Below, piece by piece: positions 33,032-45,089 of a stretch of 64,000 bases of DNA; within the stretch, counting starts at the first letter, position 1, and every line of letters begins with the position of its first letter. The notes under the pieces are model-generated. The model searched no databases, had not been told where the DNA came from, and saw nothing but the letters and a program-made list of their open reading frames with translations. The DNA comes from Dermanyssus gallinae (Eukaryota > Arthropoda > Arachnida > Mesostigmata > Dermanyssidae), in the NCBI GenBank assembly GCA_003439945.1, contig QVRM01002215.1, positions 186,001 through 250,000 of the forward strand, read 5' to 3'. Position numbers and translations under genes: made by a program.

Positions 33032-33172
33032 GATAATTTATTAATCAATTACAATACGTTTGCACACTCGGCAGTGCTCGCCCACAAGCATGTCTATACG
33101 CCGGTGCAAAAGAAAAATTATATATATATATATATATATATAAACGTATATATATATATATATATATATATG
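32946..33172. repeat. Local duplication carrying A-run and (TA)n tracts
   Basis: CATGTCTATACGCC(T/G)GTGCAAAA occurs at about 32950 and again at about 33089, each time followed by an A-rich run and a (TA)n tract (32970-33028; 33112-33170). The spacing is about 140 bp. CATGCATGT recurs at 33188. Confidence 0.8.
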
Positions 33173-33289
33173 CCCAGACGTAATAACATGCATGTGTATG
33201 TTGTCTAATATCTAATTGCATAATAACTTGAGCGAAAGTAATAAAAATAGCGAACTTAACCGCTACCCAGTGTAGGTTATTTACAATTC

Positions 33290-34005
33290 GGCGTTTCTAC
33301 TCGTCGGAACGCTTTTCTGGGATTCAAAGGCGACGAGGGATCAACGCCGTCCATGGAAAAAATCTTTCACGTAAGAAGGTAGACGAGCGGCAGCGTAGCA
33401 TCATACTATGGCAGAATGAAACGGCTTGGAGGAGGATCTTTCAGGCTCCAGTCTCCGGAAATCTATACTAAATACCAAAAAGTGGCTAAATCAGCCTTGG
33501 GGAGAACTAACCTCCAACAACACCCAGGTCCTGACGGGTAGCAGAGACCTTCAGTCCAACCTCTTCAGAATCGGGAAGACTTCCAGTCCCGAGTGTGTCC
33601 ACGGCGATAATGAACAGTCGAGTCCATCGTGGTCGAGCACCCCAAAATATATGGTTTTGAGGCGTCCGACGTAGGCAAAGCAGTTTTCAACAAGATCAAT
33701 CTCCAAACACACCGGGTACGGATTTATCCCCCCCCCCATCATTTGCAAGAAGTCTCTGGCCCAGAAGCGGCAAAGATTTTTAAAGACATACTAACGTCCA
33801 AATACATGGCAAGCATTGGCCGCACTATGCTCAACCTTCAGGCTTCCAGGGAGAAAGCAACCACAAACCGTGGACTGAACTCGCAAACCACCGAAAGACC
33901 ACATTTTCTTACTTCATGGTCACACACATCCTTCACGAGGTTCATTCTCGCGGCCAAATTTTCGCCACGGCCCTGTAATACCAGCCACAGACAGTTACCT
34001 TGAGT
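33290..34005 (+). pseudogene. R1-like LINE RT C-terminal fragment
   Basis: The stretch E-R-Q-R-S-I-I-L-W-Q-N-E at about 33388-33420 leads into W-L-N-Q-P-W-G-E-L-T, Q-V-L-T-G-S-R-D-L-Q-S-N-L-F-R-I-G-K and S-P-E-C-V-H-G at 33480-33605, parallel to the C-terminal region of the 10.4-15.6 kb element. The first half of the Cys/His motif has lost its second cysteine. A further frame to 34003 may be ORF2 tail and 3' UTR. Truncated at 5' within the thumb. Confidence 0.68.
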
Positions 34006-34019
34006 GAGGCCTCAACTCC

Positions 34020-34800
34020 AATGGTCGCTTCAAGCTGTTCGAAACACGCTTTTTTAATAGTGTGAACACTCGTGGATTTATCGCAAAAAGTTCCAGCAGA
34101 TCCATGCCCAGTCTACCCGAATTGCTCAATTTGCATTTCTATTATGGCGCACTCTAACTAACGTATGAGCGATGCAGGGGCGCCAAGTCTGGGACAACTG
34201 TTGTGAGATCGCACGAAGGGCTCCTTAGGGCCATATAGAAAAAATCGTTATTACGGATTCGCCTTCCAGCTACGAGCGGCCATCAGCCTAAGCGGTGAAC
34301 CCGTATGTTAGGCTTACACAACTCAAAAGCAGCAGTGCGAGCAAGCCGACTTGCATTAACAATTTAAATTTCGTCGCACTTCTCATGATTGAAGTCGCGC
34401 ATGTATCGAATGTTGTTTTTCGTTTTCTCTCCACTAATACTGTGTATACATTATTGATCTGTCCCTTATCCAACGCTATTTCAGGCTATTACTGTCATCC
34501 GCTCTTGCCGCTTTGTCTGTTCACTGGCGCTATTTCCCTATTACTAGTGGTACCTCCCCCCCCTCCCTAATTCAATTTCATTGTCGCCCTCGGTGCCCCC
34601 TCTTTTGTCCAGCAAATGCTATCTTGGGAGAGAGTGTGCGCGTATGTGCCCGTCCTAACATACAGATCGCAGCAAAGCTAGGAATCTGCTTTTTACGAGC
34701 AACTCCAAGAACGAGAAACCTTTCTTCCCTTACACCACTCCCTTTTCTCTCGCTGCCGAGCAACTTTCGTTTATTCTACGGTGCACGCTGCCTCACAATT
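34020..34800. other. No gene seen
   Basis: No recognisable domain or RNA gene. Confidence 0.5.
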
Positions 34801-34801
34801 G

Positions 34802-34865
<64 letters not shown>
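34802..34865. repeat. (TA)n microsatellite
   Basis: A nearly perfect tract of about 30 TA units. Confidence 0.95.
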
Positions 34866-34867
<2 letters not shown>

Positions 34868-37400
34868 TTACCAACCCGCATTTTCACCCAATTGTTTGCT
34901 CAAATATAAGCCCAGTGAAGAAGCGTATTTAACGGCAACAGAGATGAAATTACTGCATATTGACTTAAGGTGAGTAAAACTAAACCATACAATATCTAGC
35001 CAATCAGACACGTGCGAACTGCGGTTTGGTTTTCTCTAGAAATTTTGCGTTATTGCAAATCTATACGTAAGTCGCCCCACTACTAAATACTACAGAGACT
35101 AATTGCATTTTTGTCTGATATATGTGCAAATATTTTGTACATTTTGAGCTCTCTTTAGTTTGGGTAACTGCATCAGGCGCAATTTCTTGCTCACATTTCG
35201 AATCGTGTCGAAGGAGCACTTAAATTATAATTTATGTTGGTTTAGCATCAATTACTATGGTTCTAATAATTGATAATATTGTTACTCAGCTCAACGGATT
35301 GAGCGTTGTAGTTGTGCCCGTTTAAAGCCGTAATGCGCTCAGTTTATGCTTGATGTATTGATATACTTACGATAACGTCAAGCCCTTTAGTCGGTCAGCA
35401 CTAAATCCCTTAGAACATTTTTAAATCTTTATGATGACGCGCTTGCTTTTTTACGCAACCATCATCGCCTAAATACAAATACCTCCTTCCTTGAACAACT
35501 GTATATCTATACTTTAGGAAAAGTCAAAATTGCTTGTAAATTCGGGAAACTTCGGGAAGATAGAGGTGTTGTAGCTTTATCTATTAGTTGCTAGCATAAC
35601 GAGTGAAATGTTTAGTTATGGTTGATTAGTTACCGAATCAATTCTAACTGACTGTATCTTGATTCGTGCTGAATGAATCCGCCTTGGCGGATAAAAATAT
35701 TTTTGATATCATTAAATCTAAAACAGTGTAAGATCGTACCACAATGCGGTGGGTCAATATTTATAGTGGATATCTAGATGTGACAGATCAACCACAGACG
35801 GGTCAGGTTTTGCGGTGGATATCGATGGAATAATATCTGTCTACGCAAGCACGTAACAAGTCTAATCTACGTAAAACGTGCCGATGTATCGATGCTGTAT
35901 AAGTTTACCAAAAATGGCATAATCAACTGCCTTACACGCCCGAAATGACAAAGAGCATTTTTCTCGAAAAACTTGATTACCAGAGGTACGAAATGGGTCG
36001 TCCGCGACAACGTCACTGGATAATCTCATGATTTTAACGGTCCTTTATGCTAAGAAGATCATGATGTGTGTCTAGTTGGGCTGGCAATGCGATTAATACA
36101 AAAATAATACTAGCAGCTCGATAGTTTAAAGCAAGCAATTATGACAGTGCCTGCCCGCATATTTCCGTGACGAACTACCGCAGTAAATCCTTATTGTAGG
36201 ACACTCTTATTTCCTAATCGTACTCCTTCGGTGTTTTGTACTTTAACCAATAAAAGTTAGAAATTTGTGGCAACTTAAATTTAATGATTTGCCTGCGCGC
36301 AAAACTCGTTATTTATATTAGATAGTAACAGTATTATACGGGGCAGTTTCTTTTTTGCTCTGTTCCTTTTTATACACCCCACAATAACTACTGTCACAGT
36401 TGCGGCACTTACAAAATCCAAGCCATGGACTAATAGTTTTATTGGCATACTAGATTTTGGAGAATAACGACACATCCAGTGCAGACGAGTTGTTCGAACA
36501 GATCGTATTACAAGGGCAATTTAAAATTGCATAACACTTGACAAAGGTGTACACATAACGAGCAAGTCTCTGAAGAATACGATGTGCCGCGAGTGCTGGT
36601 GAGGAAAGCAGCTGATGAGCTTACCGACAGGAAAAATCGCAGCAGTAGCCGATATTGGCCAGTTCACGCATATTTAGAGGCTGCTTGACGTCACTGTTTA
36701 TCTAACTGTAAAGTGAATACCGTTATTAAAGTAGAAATTATGCTACTACCTGGGGCATTTTGAGTTTGTTCTCCATTGCGCATAAGAAATGATTTTCCTT
36801 CTCGCTTGTTCTTTGCCTGAATGGTTTAATTAACCTGGTAGGATACTGGTAGGACCTGGTAGAATAATTAAACAAGAACTTTAAATCGATGTGCGAGCAC
36901 AGTATATACGAGAAAGCGGCACGACTTTCGGTAAGCCCCTACAGGAAGAGTGTAGACAAAATGCCTGCATAAAATCGGATCAAAACGCAATGCAATACTT
37001 GATGCCTCTGGCGGCCTCCACTAGTGTTGAATTGCAGTAACGCAACATAAGTAAATGGTTTTTACACTTTCAACTACGCATAACCGAATCATCAACGTCC
37101 CGCCTCCAACTGCGGGACCCATAGGTCATTTCAATTTAAAATCTTACTTTACGTCAAATTTTAGCCTCACTACACTTGCGTACGCTCTCCAATAGGGTTA
37201 GAGCCTCGTGCGCAGCCGAGAAGGCCAACTCGTGCCGTGTGAGTCGGCATCAAGTTAAGCAGCAAAAAAAACAGGCGAAAGGGACAACAGCGTCGCGATT
37301 CTGCTTAGCGTTCATCGCCGTATGTGCCCGATGGTGAGTGACCAGCAGAGTGACTGAGGCGTCAGAGGGTTTAGCTGTTTTTAGCAATTTTTATCACTCG
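34866..37400. other. No gene seen
   Basis: 2.5 kb of AT-rich sequence with only short frames. I found no dispersed repeat of the families in this window. Confidence 0.5.
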
Positions 37401-38958
37401 GTTGCAGCGTTGCGGTAACGCCAGGCCACTCGTCACGGCTGGCCTGTCGAAACGCAGTGTATAGCCTAGTCAGCCAGGAAGTAAGTCAGGAAAAGCGCGC
37501 CGCTGCTGCTGCTGCATCGAGAAGCTCGGCCACTTTAGCTGGCGCTGCGCCGAAGCGACAGGCCGCCGCTGGTTGGTCGGTCGGTCGGTCGAGATCATGA
37601 GAGTGGTCGCGGACGGAGAGGGGACATTCGGGAAATGAAGCCAAAGAAAGTCCTTTTAGGAGGCAATGCCCCTTTCACACCCACAACACTGAGTCCGCCT
37701 ACACGCTGAGCTCCCGTTTCTTCAGATACCCGTACTTCTTTTGGGTGATTCTTTCTTTCGTTTCCTTGCTCTGTCTCTCTCTCTCTCTCTCTCCCGCCCC
37801 GGGTCTCGCACTGTTTCGCTGCCCCTGTCCGTCCGCATTGTGCCGCAGGAAGTCGGCAGGACCACTTCTCTGTCACGACTATGAGAATGCTTTATTTTTA
37901 ACTGAGCTAAAAAATAGCTCTACATTCATCAGGGCAACCACGAAGGATCTTTCGAGACAAATTTCGCAGCACATCGCGGCGCCCCATCCATAGCCGTTTT
38001 CGAGGAGGCGCTCGTTCCTGCGTCGCTTCGGCGTTTGCGGCGGATTCGGACGTTAAGTTGTTCAGCACGCGACGATGTAGGGCGGCGGTGACGACAAGGG
38101 TGTCAAGAAGGGACCTTCTTTTCTTCTTCTTCTTCTTCTTATTCTCCTCCGTTTTTTCTTCTCATGGTGCTCATGGTCACAGTTCTCGTAGCGATTGCGA
38201 GTGGAGAGTCAACCACACTTGGCGGTAAGTCGCACCGCCGTCAATTCTGCTGCGCGTACGCCTGTCGACAGAGAGCCCAACGGAGACAGTGGGCGAGATA
38301 GATCTCAGAGATAGAAAGAGAGAGATTGAGGGGGTGAAGAGAGAGAGAGAAGAACGATCAGTCGGTTGTGCGAGCGCGCGCACGCGGGCTACAAAACACC
38401 TCCACCGTTAGCTGTGGCGTGTTGGGACTACCCCACCAGAGGCAGATAGATCTCCATCCATCCACCCGATGGCCGCCGACGCCTACTGAACGACCGAACG
38501 TACTAGAGTCAGTTCAGGCGCGGAGGGGCCCGCCAATGGAACTCTCCTCCCCCCCCCCCCCCCCCGCCCCTCTTCCCGGCCTTGCCTGCTTCGGCGTCTC
38601 GACGTAGCTCGATGAGGTGACGGAGAACGCCGCACGGCGCGAGATCGAATTGTGTCATGGGCTACCAAGAAATTGCTTTGTCGTGCCGTTTCCGTAACAG
38701 AGAACGACAGATAAAGACGGGACGAACTTGAACAACAACGACGACGACGGCAAAGTCATAACTTTTACGAACAGTCAGACAGGCGATCGGTCGGTCGGCA
38801 GGCAAAGCGGCCGACGGATTCGATGACCGTGGCACCAAATGTCGGTCGCATCGAACTGACTGATTCGGGAAAGCGGCGGAGCAAAACAAAAAACGTGCCC
38901 ATTGTTGGATATGGCATTTCGGAAGGCCTAAGTAGAACTGCGCTCATTTCTTGAATAG
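37400..38958 (+). promoter_or_regulatory. CpG- and microsatellite-rich block ending in a splice-donor-like site
   Basis: Much richer in G+C and CpG than its surroundings. It contains repeated CGGT units (about 37573-37590), (CT)n at 37771-37793, TTC repeats near 38118-38140, GA-rich runs at 38318-38352 and a 17-base C run at 38549-38566. Only short upstream-type ORFs occur. At 38957-38960 the sequence AG|GTAAGA is a near-consensus 5' splice site on the plus strand. A non-coding first exon with its promoter is the simplest reading; the gene itself would lie beyond an intron to the right. This is inference from composition and one splice-like site. Confidence 0.3.
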
Positions 38959-40145
38959 GTAAGAACTAGAGTCTTCTAAAGAAAGACCAAATTTAATCAC
39001 ACGCGCTACTGACCCATTATTCAGGGCAAAATGGGAGAGAACTTGCTTTCGAACAACTAGATAAAGAAAGCATTAGCCTTTCGTTTGATTTATACTGTAA
39101 CAACTGGTACTAGAGCACTAGAACGAAATATCTTGAATGCATTGGAGCTAGAAAACGTGCAAGATGTGTATGAGTGCATACGAGCTAGAAAACGTGCAAG
39201 ATGTGTATGAATGCGTACGAGCCAGAAAACGTGCAAGATGTGTATGCGTATGTGTATGCATGTTTGCGGCACGTTACGGGCTACTCTATTACACTCTCCA
39301 TGCACGTACGTCTCATGTTGAACTCTATTCCCGAAGTTTTTGACCAGACGTTATTGTTTCCAATTGAATGATTTTTCAAGGAACCTCCCGGCTCCAACGG
39401 ACGTGCAATTTTGCGTCAAATAAAATCCTCCGATTGTTCACAACAGATTACCTATGTTTAGTAAAATCGTTGGAATTGATTTTTAGGAGACTCCTAAACG
39501 ATAGACGTATTCTAGATTTCTTCGTACAAATCATAGACACGCCGACATGAAAGAAAGACAAGTTAGGTCTTGGCAACTACTAGGCCCATTGATCAATGCT
39601 CGATGGCTTGCGGTGGTTCAAAAGTCCTTCGGGGGCACATACCGTGAGCAGACACCGCTGACCATGCGTGCTTAAGCCAAGAACTCGAATCGCGTCAAAC
39701 ATTAGGTTACTGACTGCCGAGATTTGTACTGAAACTTTGAACTGAACCTGTGTGACGTACTCACCACGTTAAGCGTATAATGTAAGTTGATGAATACTAC
39801 TCGCCTTATGAGAGTTGAACGTTGGCGTGTGATCGTTCACGTATAGTAAACAAATATATGACTGCCATGCTTTTACCTAACATGGGTTTGTGTGTAACCG
39901 GCCTATTTAACCGCAGCTGCTCGAAAGTACTCAATATTGAGCCAAAATCGCAACAAAAAAAAATTATATATAAGCAGGTACGGTTTTGATATAAACAAAC
40001 ACAAATATAACTTCTAATACCTATCTTCGTACATTATATCTACTTGTCTTACTTACCTTAACTTACGTGTAAACATAATCTTCGCCTATATTAAGACACT
40101 TGCTATATCTTACGACCAGGTTTAGAATTGCATCCTCATATACAT
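38959..40145. other. No gene seen; one minisatellite
   Basis: Apart from the 37-bp minisatellite listed separately, no recognisable feature. If the preceding donor is real this would be intron. Confidence 0.45.
39145..39255. repeat. Minisatellite, 3 x 37 bp
   Basis: Three head-to-tail units begin GAG(C)TAGAAAACGTGCAAGA at 39145, 39182 and 39219. The unit is not a multiple of three, so it is unlikely to be coding. Confidence 0.93.
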
Positions 40146-40146
40146 C

Positions 40147-40400
40147 TTTTTTTTTAGAAGGGACTATTTGGAAAATGCGGTTTGCACACACGGACGCCAC
40201 GGAAAAACTCAGCTGCAAATGAGGGCCGGTAGTGTAGGGCTCCAACCCACTAAAAAATAGTCATGTCCCCATCCCCACGTTCAACTGGAAACTGCGCAAG
40301 CAATACTTCAAACAATTGAGGGGGGTGAATTGTAGCGTTCTTATCTTACCTGCCCTGGAGTCCCCCACGGGGCTTTGTCAAGTAAAAACGATTCTTCTCT
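40147..40400 (-). mobile_element. 3' end of the LINE family seen at 22.8 kb
   Basis: From the plus-strand T run (40147-40156), GGACTATTTGGAAAATGCGG and the GAGGGCCGGTAGTGTAGGG block, through GTCATGTCCCCATCCCC to the GAGGGGGGTGAATTG segment, it matches 22.79-22.98 kb at roughly 80% by eye. Upstream of this the two copies differ, so this copy is 5' truncated or recombined. Confidence 0.7.
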
Positions 40401-42030
40401 TCTTTGGCGTGCATAATACGTTCGATTGTACGAGCTAAAAGATTCCAGTCATCACGTGAATTTATAAGAAGGTGTCTGAGCCGTGCTGACTATTTTGTAG
40501 GCCATCCTAATCCGTATAGCAGCGATGCTTTGGGTTGCGGCAAAGAATTCCTAAACAGGACACATTGCCTATCTCACACACAGTGTAGATTGTTTTTGGC
40601 TGAACTTAATGGCCTGAGCTTAACTTTTTAGATAATGTTAAATGTCTTAATTCTAACAACCGTTGTTTTAATTTCAGTGTAACGTGACTAATTCATGTTA
40701 AATCACCAGTGCAAAACTGACTTAAAAGCGTACCTTCTTTAATTGATTTTGTGCAATTTAATTAGCCTTTTTAAAACCTAGCGTAAGAAAGGAAATTGTA
40801 AGCGTTGTTGTATTACGAATATTTTTAAAACACAAGGAAATGTTATAAAATCAGGTAACGATGGAATCGAGTATCGTGTGTTCTCGAATCTTTCATCTAC
40901 GTTCTGCCCTCTGCTTCATTACGGACGATCGTCTCCTTCCTTTTTCAACGTACACTTTTATACGTCCATATTTAAATGCTTCTACCAACTTTCTTACAAC
41001 TCCAGCCTCGTAGCGTTTCTTTCATACACTTCAATAATCTGGCAGTACATATTGATCCTCTGGGGTGTTACGTCTGGCAGTCTAGCCTATTTTCTAGGCT
41101 AATCTGTGGGGTCCCCCATGACTGATGCCACGTTAAGGAAACGGTGTTATAGTACGAAATCGAATGTTTGTTTGTCGCTTGTGGTGTTTCAATCATGTTG
41201 ATAAAGAACGTCAATGAGCGATTCAATGAGCATCGATGCTTCCGAGCCAGGGCATTTCAAACAACAATTGTGGGAAAGGTTACTTAATTCTGTACTTATT
41301 TGTCTTGCACCACTAGACTTTGCAATCCCTCTCACTTGAGACGACGCTAGTGTGTTTTTTTTTTAATTTACTGTTTGTTTTTATTTGATTTACTGTAGCG
41401 TCCGCGGTTTTTCTTTTTCAAAGAAGATGAGATTAAGATGATCAGACGATCCCTTGTAAAAGGGCTTACCGGTTTGGGATTGTAGGACACTAATATTGAT
41501 CAAAGGGCTCTAACCGTGATTCTGTTAGTAAAACTCTAACGACGGAAATGTCGGCACACGTATAAACTGAATGTTAGCTGTATGAAACTAGGTAACAATT
41601 TGTAAAATAAAAAAGTTGTAAATAATGGGCTCATGGATAAAAAAATTGGCTTATTTGAGTTCAATTGAGTCTTGTTGTCTGCTTTGTTCGTATTCAGTCT
41701 TGCTGCACCAGCGGCGCTGTGATTTTCCCCGATATCTATTTATTCAAACCTATGCCCAGACGAACGGCTTTTGTATACAAGTTGAGTGCCACGCGGAAAT
41801 ATTTCTGTAACAACGTCTCTGTCTAGGCAAACGAGGAAGGTGCTTTACTTTATCCCACGAATGTTTCCTGTATTTCTGCGAGTTGAAGCTGATTTGGGTT
41901 CAAATGGGACTTTTCTTTTTCAATATTTAAGTTGAATTACAATTAACAATTATGTTTATTTCACTCAAATTGAGTGTAATATACATTTCAAAATGTTCAA
42001 GTTGAATTTGCGTTTTACAGCCACGCTAGG
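40400..42030. other. No gene seen
   Basis: No recognisable domain, RNA gene or shared repeat. Confidence 0.5.

Positions 42031-42062
<32 letters not shown>
42031..42062. repeat. (TA)n microsatellite
   Basis: About 15 TA units. Confidence 0.93.
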
Positions 42063-42067
<5 letters not shown>

Positions 42068-42985
42068 CATACATATATCATATTTAGCGTAACATGCTGT
42101 ATAGATGTAGAGACACGGCAACACGACCAAACAAATTTTCAATTACTGGAAAAAAGTCCGCCCAGTGGGCACTGCGTGGTTTTGATTAGACATGAAAAAT
42201 TGCTGATTTCAGCCGATACCCAATCTCGTATCTACAGTTTCATCATATCGAGTAAATCGAGTTACAAGAGTCTGCTGAGATATCCTGTGCAGTTTCGCAA
42301 TGTTAGCGCTAGACAGCTGCTGCTGCCGCCGTCATCATTCTATGGACGATCAACGTGTGGGGCGCCCGATACGCGTTGGATCATTGTGCGCCTATTAGTT
42401 CATTGTTGGCACAACGTGGTGATCCAAAGCAGCGGCCCTCCTCGGCGCGCTCCAATAATGGTCTCGTGTCCGCCCTTGCTTGCGGTGGTCTCGTTTCTTT
42501 GTAAGGCGTCATCAAGACCCGGCTACGGCGAGCCGAGTAGTCGAATGTCAGTTCGCCATCTCCCATCGTCCGCTGTTCCAGATGGACAGTGGTCCTGTTT
42601 TTCATTCGGGGCCGCGTCAACTTTCCGATTTCGGTTCTCAACAGACGGCTGCCGACGCTACCACCATTACACATTACTCACTCACACTGGCGGGTTCTCC
42701 TGAAGCTGTCCTGAGACGGAGTAAAGGAGTACGATAGTAGAGCATGATCTTATCTTTTTAGCAGGCATGCACATAATCACTATGTTCCAACCATCCAGTG
42801 AGCTTGCCAAACAGAGACAAGTGGTGTGTGGCTTCCGCGAATACATTTATATATAATATAAATCGCGAGATAGCTGATATTATTCACAACAAACGGGACT
42901 TTTAATATACTTGTCAGAAGAAATTATATTTGTTTATATTTTTTGGAGGAGAATGGATGCTGTTCCGCACTGTTGCTACAAATTG
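42063..42985. other. No confident gene; GC-richer patch at 42.29-42.72 kb
   Basis: A long plus frame (41993-42703) is partly translated (TA)n repeat and partly a GC-richer patch with a CTGCTGCTGCCGCCG run. The opposite strand is also open, so coding status is doubtful. Confidence 0.35.
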
Positions 42986-42989
42986 GGGT

Positions 42990-43205
42990 TCCCCCTCTCG
43001 TGCCGCGTGGGACTCGACGCTAGCTGTTGGATTGATCCGCCAAGACTCCTACCACAAAGCACCCTCCCTCCAAAGCTTTACTCTCTAATAGTCCAGATAT
43101 CCATAGAACAGTACTATAAGCCATTTGAAGAAGTGACGAACGCCTAACGGATCATGTGGCCTAGGTCATTGATGGGTTTCCCCACAGGTCCGACGTGCCA
43201 CAGGT
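42990..43205 (-). mobile_element. R1-like 3' UTR, truncated copy
   Basis: Aligns with 10.44-10.64 kb, including the CGTGGGACTCGACGC segment, AAGCTTTACTCTCTAATAG, the 16-base core at 43101-43116 and GGGTTTCCCCA. It ends near 43205, where R2-type sequence begins, so either this copy is 5' truncated or the junction is a recombination. Confidence 0.8.
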
Positions 43206-43219
43206 CTCAACCTGAAAGC

Positions 43220-43960
43220 CCATTTGATTACAAGCCACGTCATCCAAGTCACGTTGCCTCTCTGTAGTTCCAACGACACTCTCTGTCAGAGAAACGCGGT
43301 CGATCTTGGATCCGCTGTGGCCTCAAAGAGCTTCTTCCCAAGCTCTTTTGTCAGCTTGAGCGCATCCTTGCCCCAAATGTCAGTATACTCAAGGCCGATT
43401 ACGGTCCCAGTTCCAGCTAGCAAGTCCATCCGTCGACGCCTGTCGTCCATGCCTTATTCTCGAGCGTCAGGTCCATAATGCTTTCTATGGCTCTCCTCAC
43501 CTGGTCGTCGAGATTCAAAGTTTCTGACGCCAGGAGCAAGGCAGGTAAAGTCCCTAGTACGTACGAGGCGTTTTGCATTCCCATTGCGTGCCGGACCGGA
43601 AGGTAGGCATGAAGTCTGCCGAGATGGCCCAGCCGCTGGTAAAGCCGAGAGAGAGTTGTTCCCCCTTCTCGACAAGTACCGGGCCAATCATATCGGGGAA
43701 CACCGCCGAACCCAACAGATCCAGCCATCACACCGCTCTTTTACAAGGAGACCCGGGAACTTGCTGTTGAATTCTGCAATCGCCTGCTGTTGCTCTTTAT
43801 TTTCGAAACCCTGTATAATCCTCGCATATAGAGGGCTGCAGCCCGCTCCATAGCTCAATCGTTTTAAGATCCTTGATGTCTCTGAGTAACACCGAAGGAT
43901 CGTTGTCAAGAAGGGTCCCATCATCGAGATAGAACAGATGGACGCTGGGTGTCACCTACT
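43220..43960 (-). pseudogene. R2-type retrotransposon ORF2 C-terminal relic A
   Basis: Minus-strand frames share three blocks with the copy at 45.1-46.2 kb. These are F-N-S-K-F-P-G-L-L-V-K-E-R-C at the start, S-E-T-L-N-L-D-D-Q-V-R-R-A-I-E-S-I-M-D-L in the middle, and G-K-D-A-L-K-L-T-K-E-L-G-K-K-L-F-E-A-T, then F-L-(stop)-Q-R-V-S-L-E-L-Q-R-G-N at the end. The zinc-knuckle and R-P-D-G parts are deleted between about 43400 and 43450. The family ends match the open frame at 1-369. Confidence 0.72.
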
Positions 43961-44059
43961 TGACGTACTGATGCAGAAACAGACTAAACGCAAGAGGAAT
44001 AATAATACTAATAATAATAATATATATTTTTAAAAGCGGCGTTTGACATAGCGCCAAGG

Positions 44060-45070
44060 AATAAGATCCGTTCTTCTGGGTGGGCTCCCCGAACGGATAA
44101 GGACGGGCTGGACTCGAGAGTGGGCCAAGATTTTAATGTACGCAGATGATGTAGTAATCTTTAGTTGTAGCCTGTTCAGAGTGAAGCAAGCAATGAATCG
44201 GCTAGTTACATTCATGGATCAAATGGGCTTAAAGGTTAATTGGGAAAAGACAGTAGCCATGAAGTTCCGAAGGGGCGGCCGTCTGGCCAGGGATGACGTA
44301 CTTCAAATCAGGGGAAAGGAATTACAATTTGTAAATAAATTCACATACCTAGGGCTCACCTTAACAACAAGGGGCAGTAGTTTTCGATCACAGATCCAGG
44401 AGAGGGTTAGGAAGGCCACTATCGCTGCCGCGGCAATTAAATGTCCACATAAGCTCTCGGTCGATGCAGCGGTAGCCCTTTTTGGGATACAGATAGCGCC
44501 CATCGCCACATATGGCATTTCACTAATATGGGATAAGGTGGGAGTGGACGAATTGCGTTTAATCGATGGGGTAAGGTTTTTCTTTTTAAAGAGGGTTTTT
44601 GCGCTTTCAAATACATGCAGAAACAGGGTGGTCCACGTGTTGGAAGGTGGCCCACTGCTGACAGAGGAGCTACAAAAACGATGGAATCTGAAGAAGACGT
44701 GCGCCTTTGACATTTATATGCGAAATTGGCGAACCAAAATTAGCGAGGTAGACATAGGAATTTATGGGACAGCAGCAATGAGAAGCACTGGGTGAAGGGT
44801 TAGCGGGGTGAAAGATCGCCATTTAACAACGGCATTTGCAGCCCACGGATTTCATTACGTTCTATGCAACAAGGAGGGCTTCCATGAACCACAAGACGAA
44901 TGTCGATGCAAAGAATGCTGGAGTAAATGTGATAAATACCACGCCGCGGTTTGTCCGGCGGTTCGGTCCATAGCAGAACTGGCAAAATGCTAGATCGATT
45001 GTTGTGTGGAAAACTGTGATGTAACATAAACACACTTACCCAGCCCGGGTGTTAATAAATAAATAATAAT
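44060..45070 (+). mobile_element. LINE fragment with RT, inserted between two R2-type relics
   Basis: A plus-strand, 5'-truncated LINE carrying RT from the catalytic motif to the C-terminus, a short 3' UTR (ending CCCGGGTGTTAATAAATAAAT) and an AT-rich TAA/TA tail at 45050-45075. Its orientation is opposite to the two R2-type relics on each side. Confidence 0.75.
44136..44795 (+). pseudogene. LINE reverse transcriptase, palm to C-terminus
   Basis: The frame begins at M-Y-A-D-D-V-V-I-F (catalytic aspartates at residues 4-5) and continues in phase upstream as R-E-W-A-K-I-L, so the methionine is internal. Then come M-G-L-K-V-N-W-E-K-T, F-V-N-K-F-T-Y-L-G-L-T-L at the thumb and A-P-I-A-T-Y-G-I-S-L-I-W. 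The stop at 44793 is followed in another frame by C-R-C-K-E-C-W-S-K-C-D-K-Y-H-A-A-V-C at about 44895-44970, the terminal Cys/His finger, so at least one frameshift separates it. The family is a LINE widespread in invertebrates, probably the same as at 60.4-61.2 kb; the clade is not assigned. Confidence 0.82.
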
Positions 45071-45089
45071 ATATATTTTTTTTAAAACA

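Noticed and set aside
41993..42703. A 236-codon plus-strand protein
   Set aside because: Its first part is a translated (TA)n repeat, the opposite strand is open as well, and no domain is visible.
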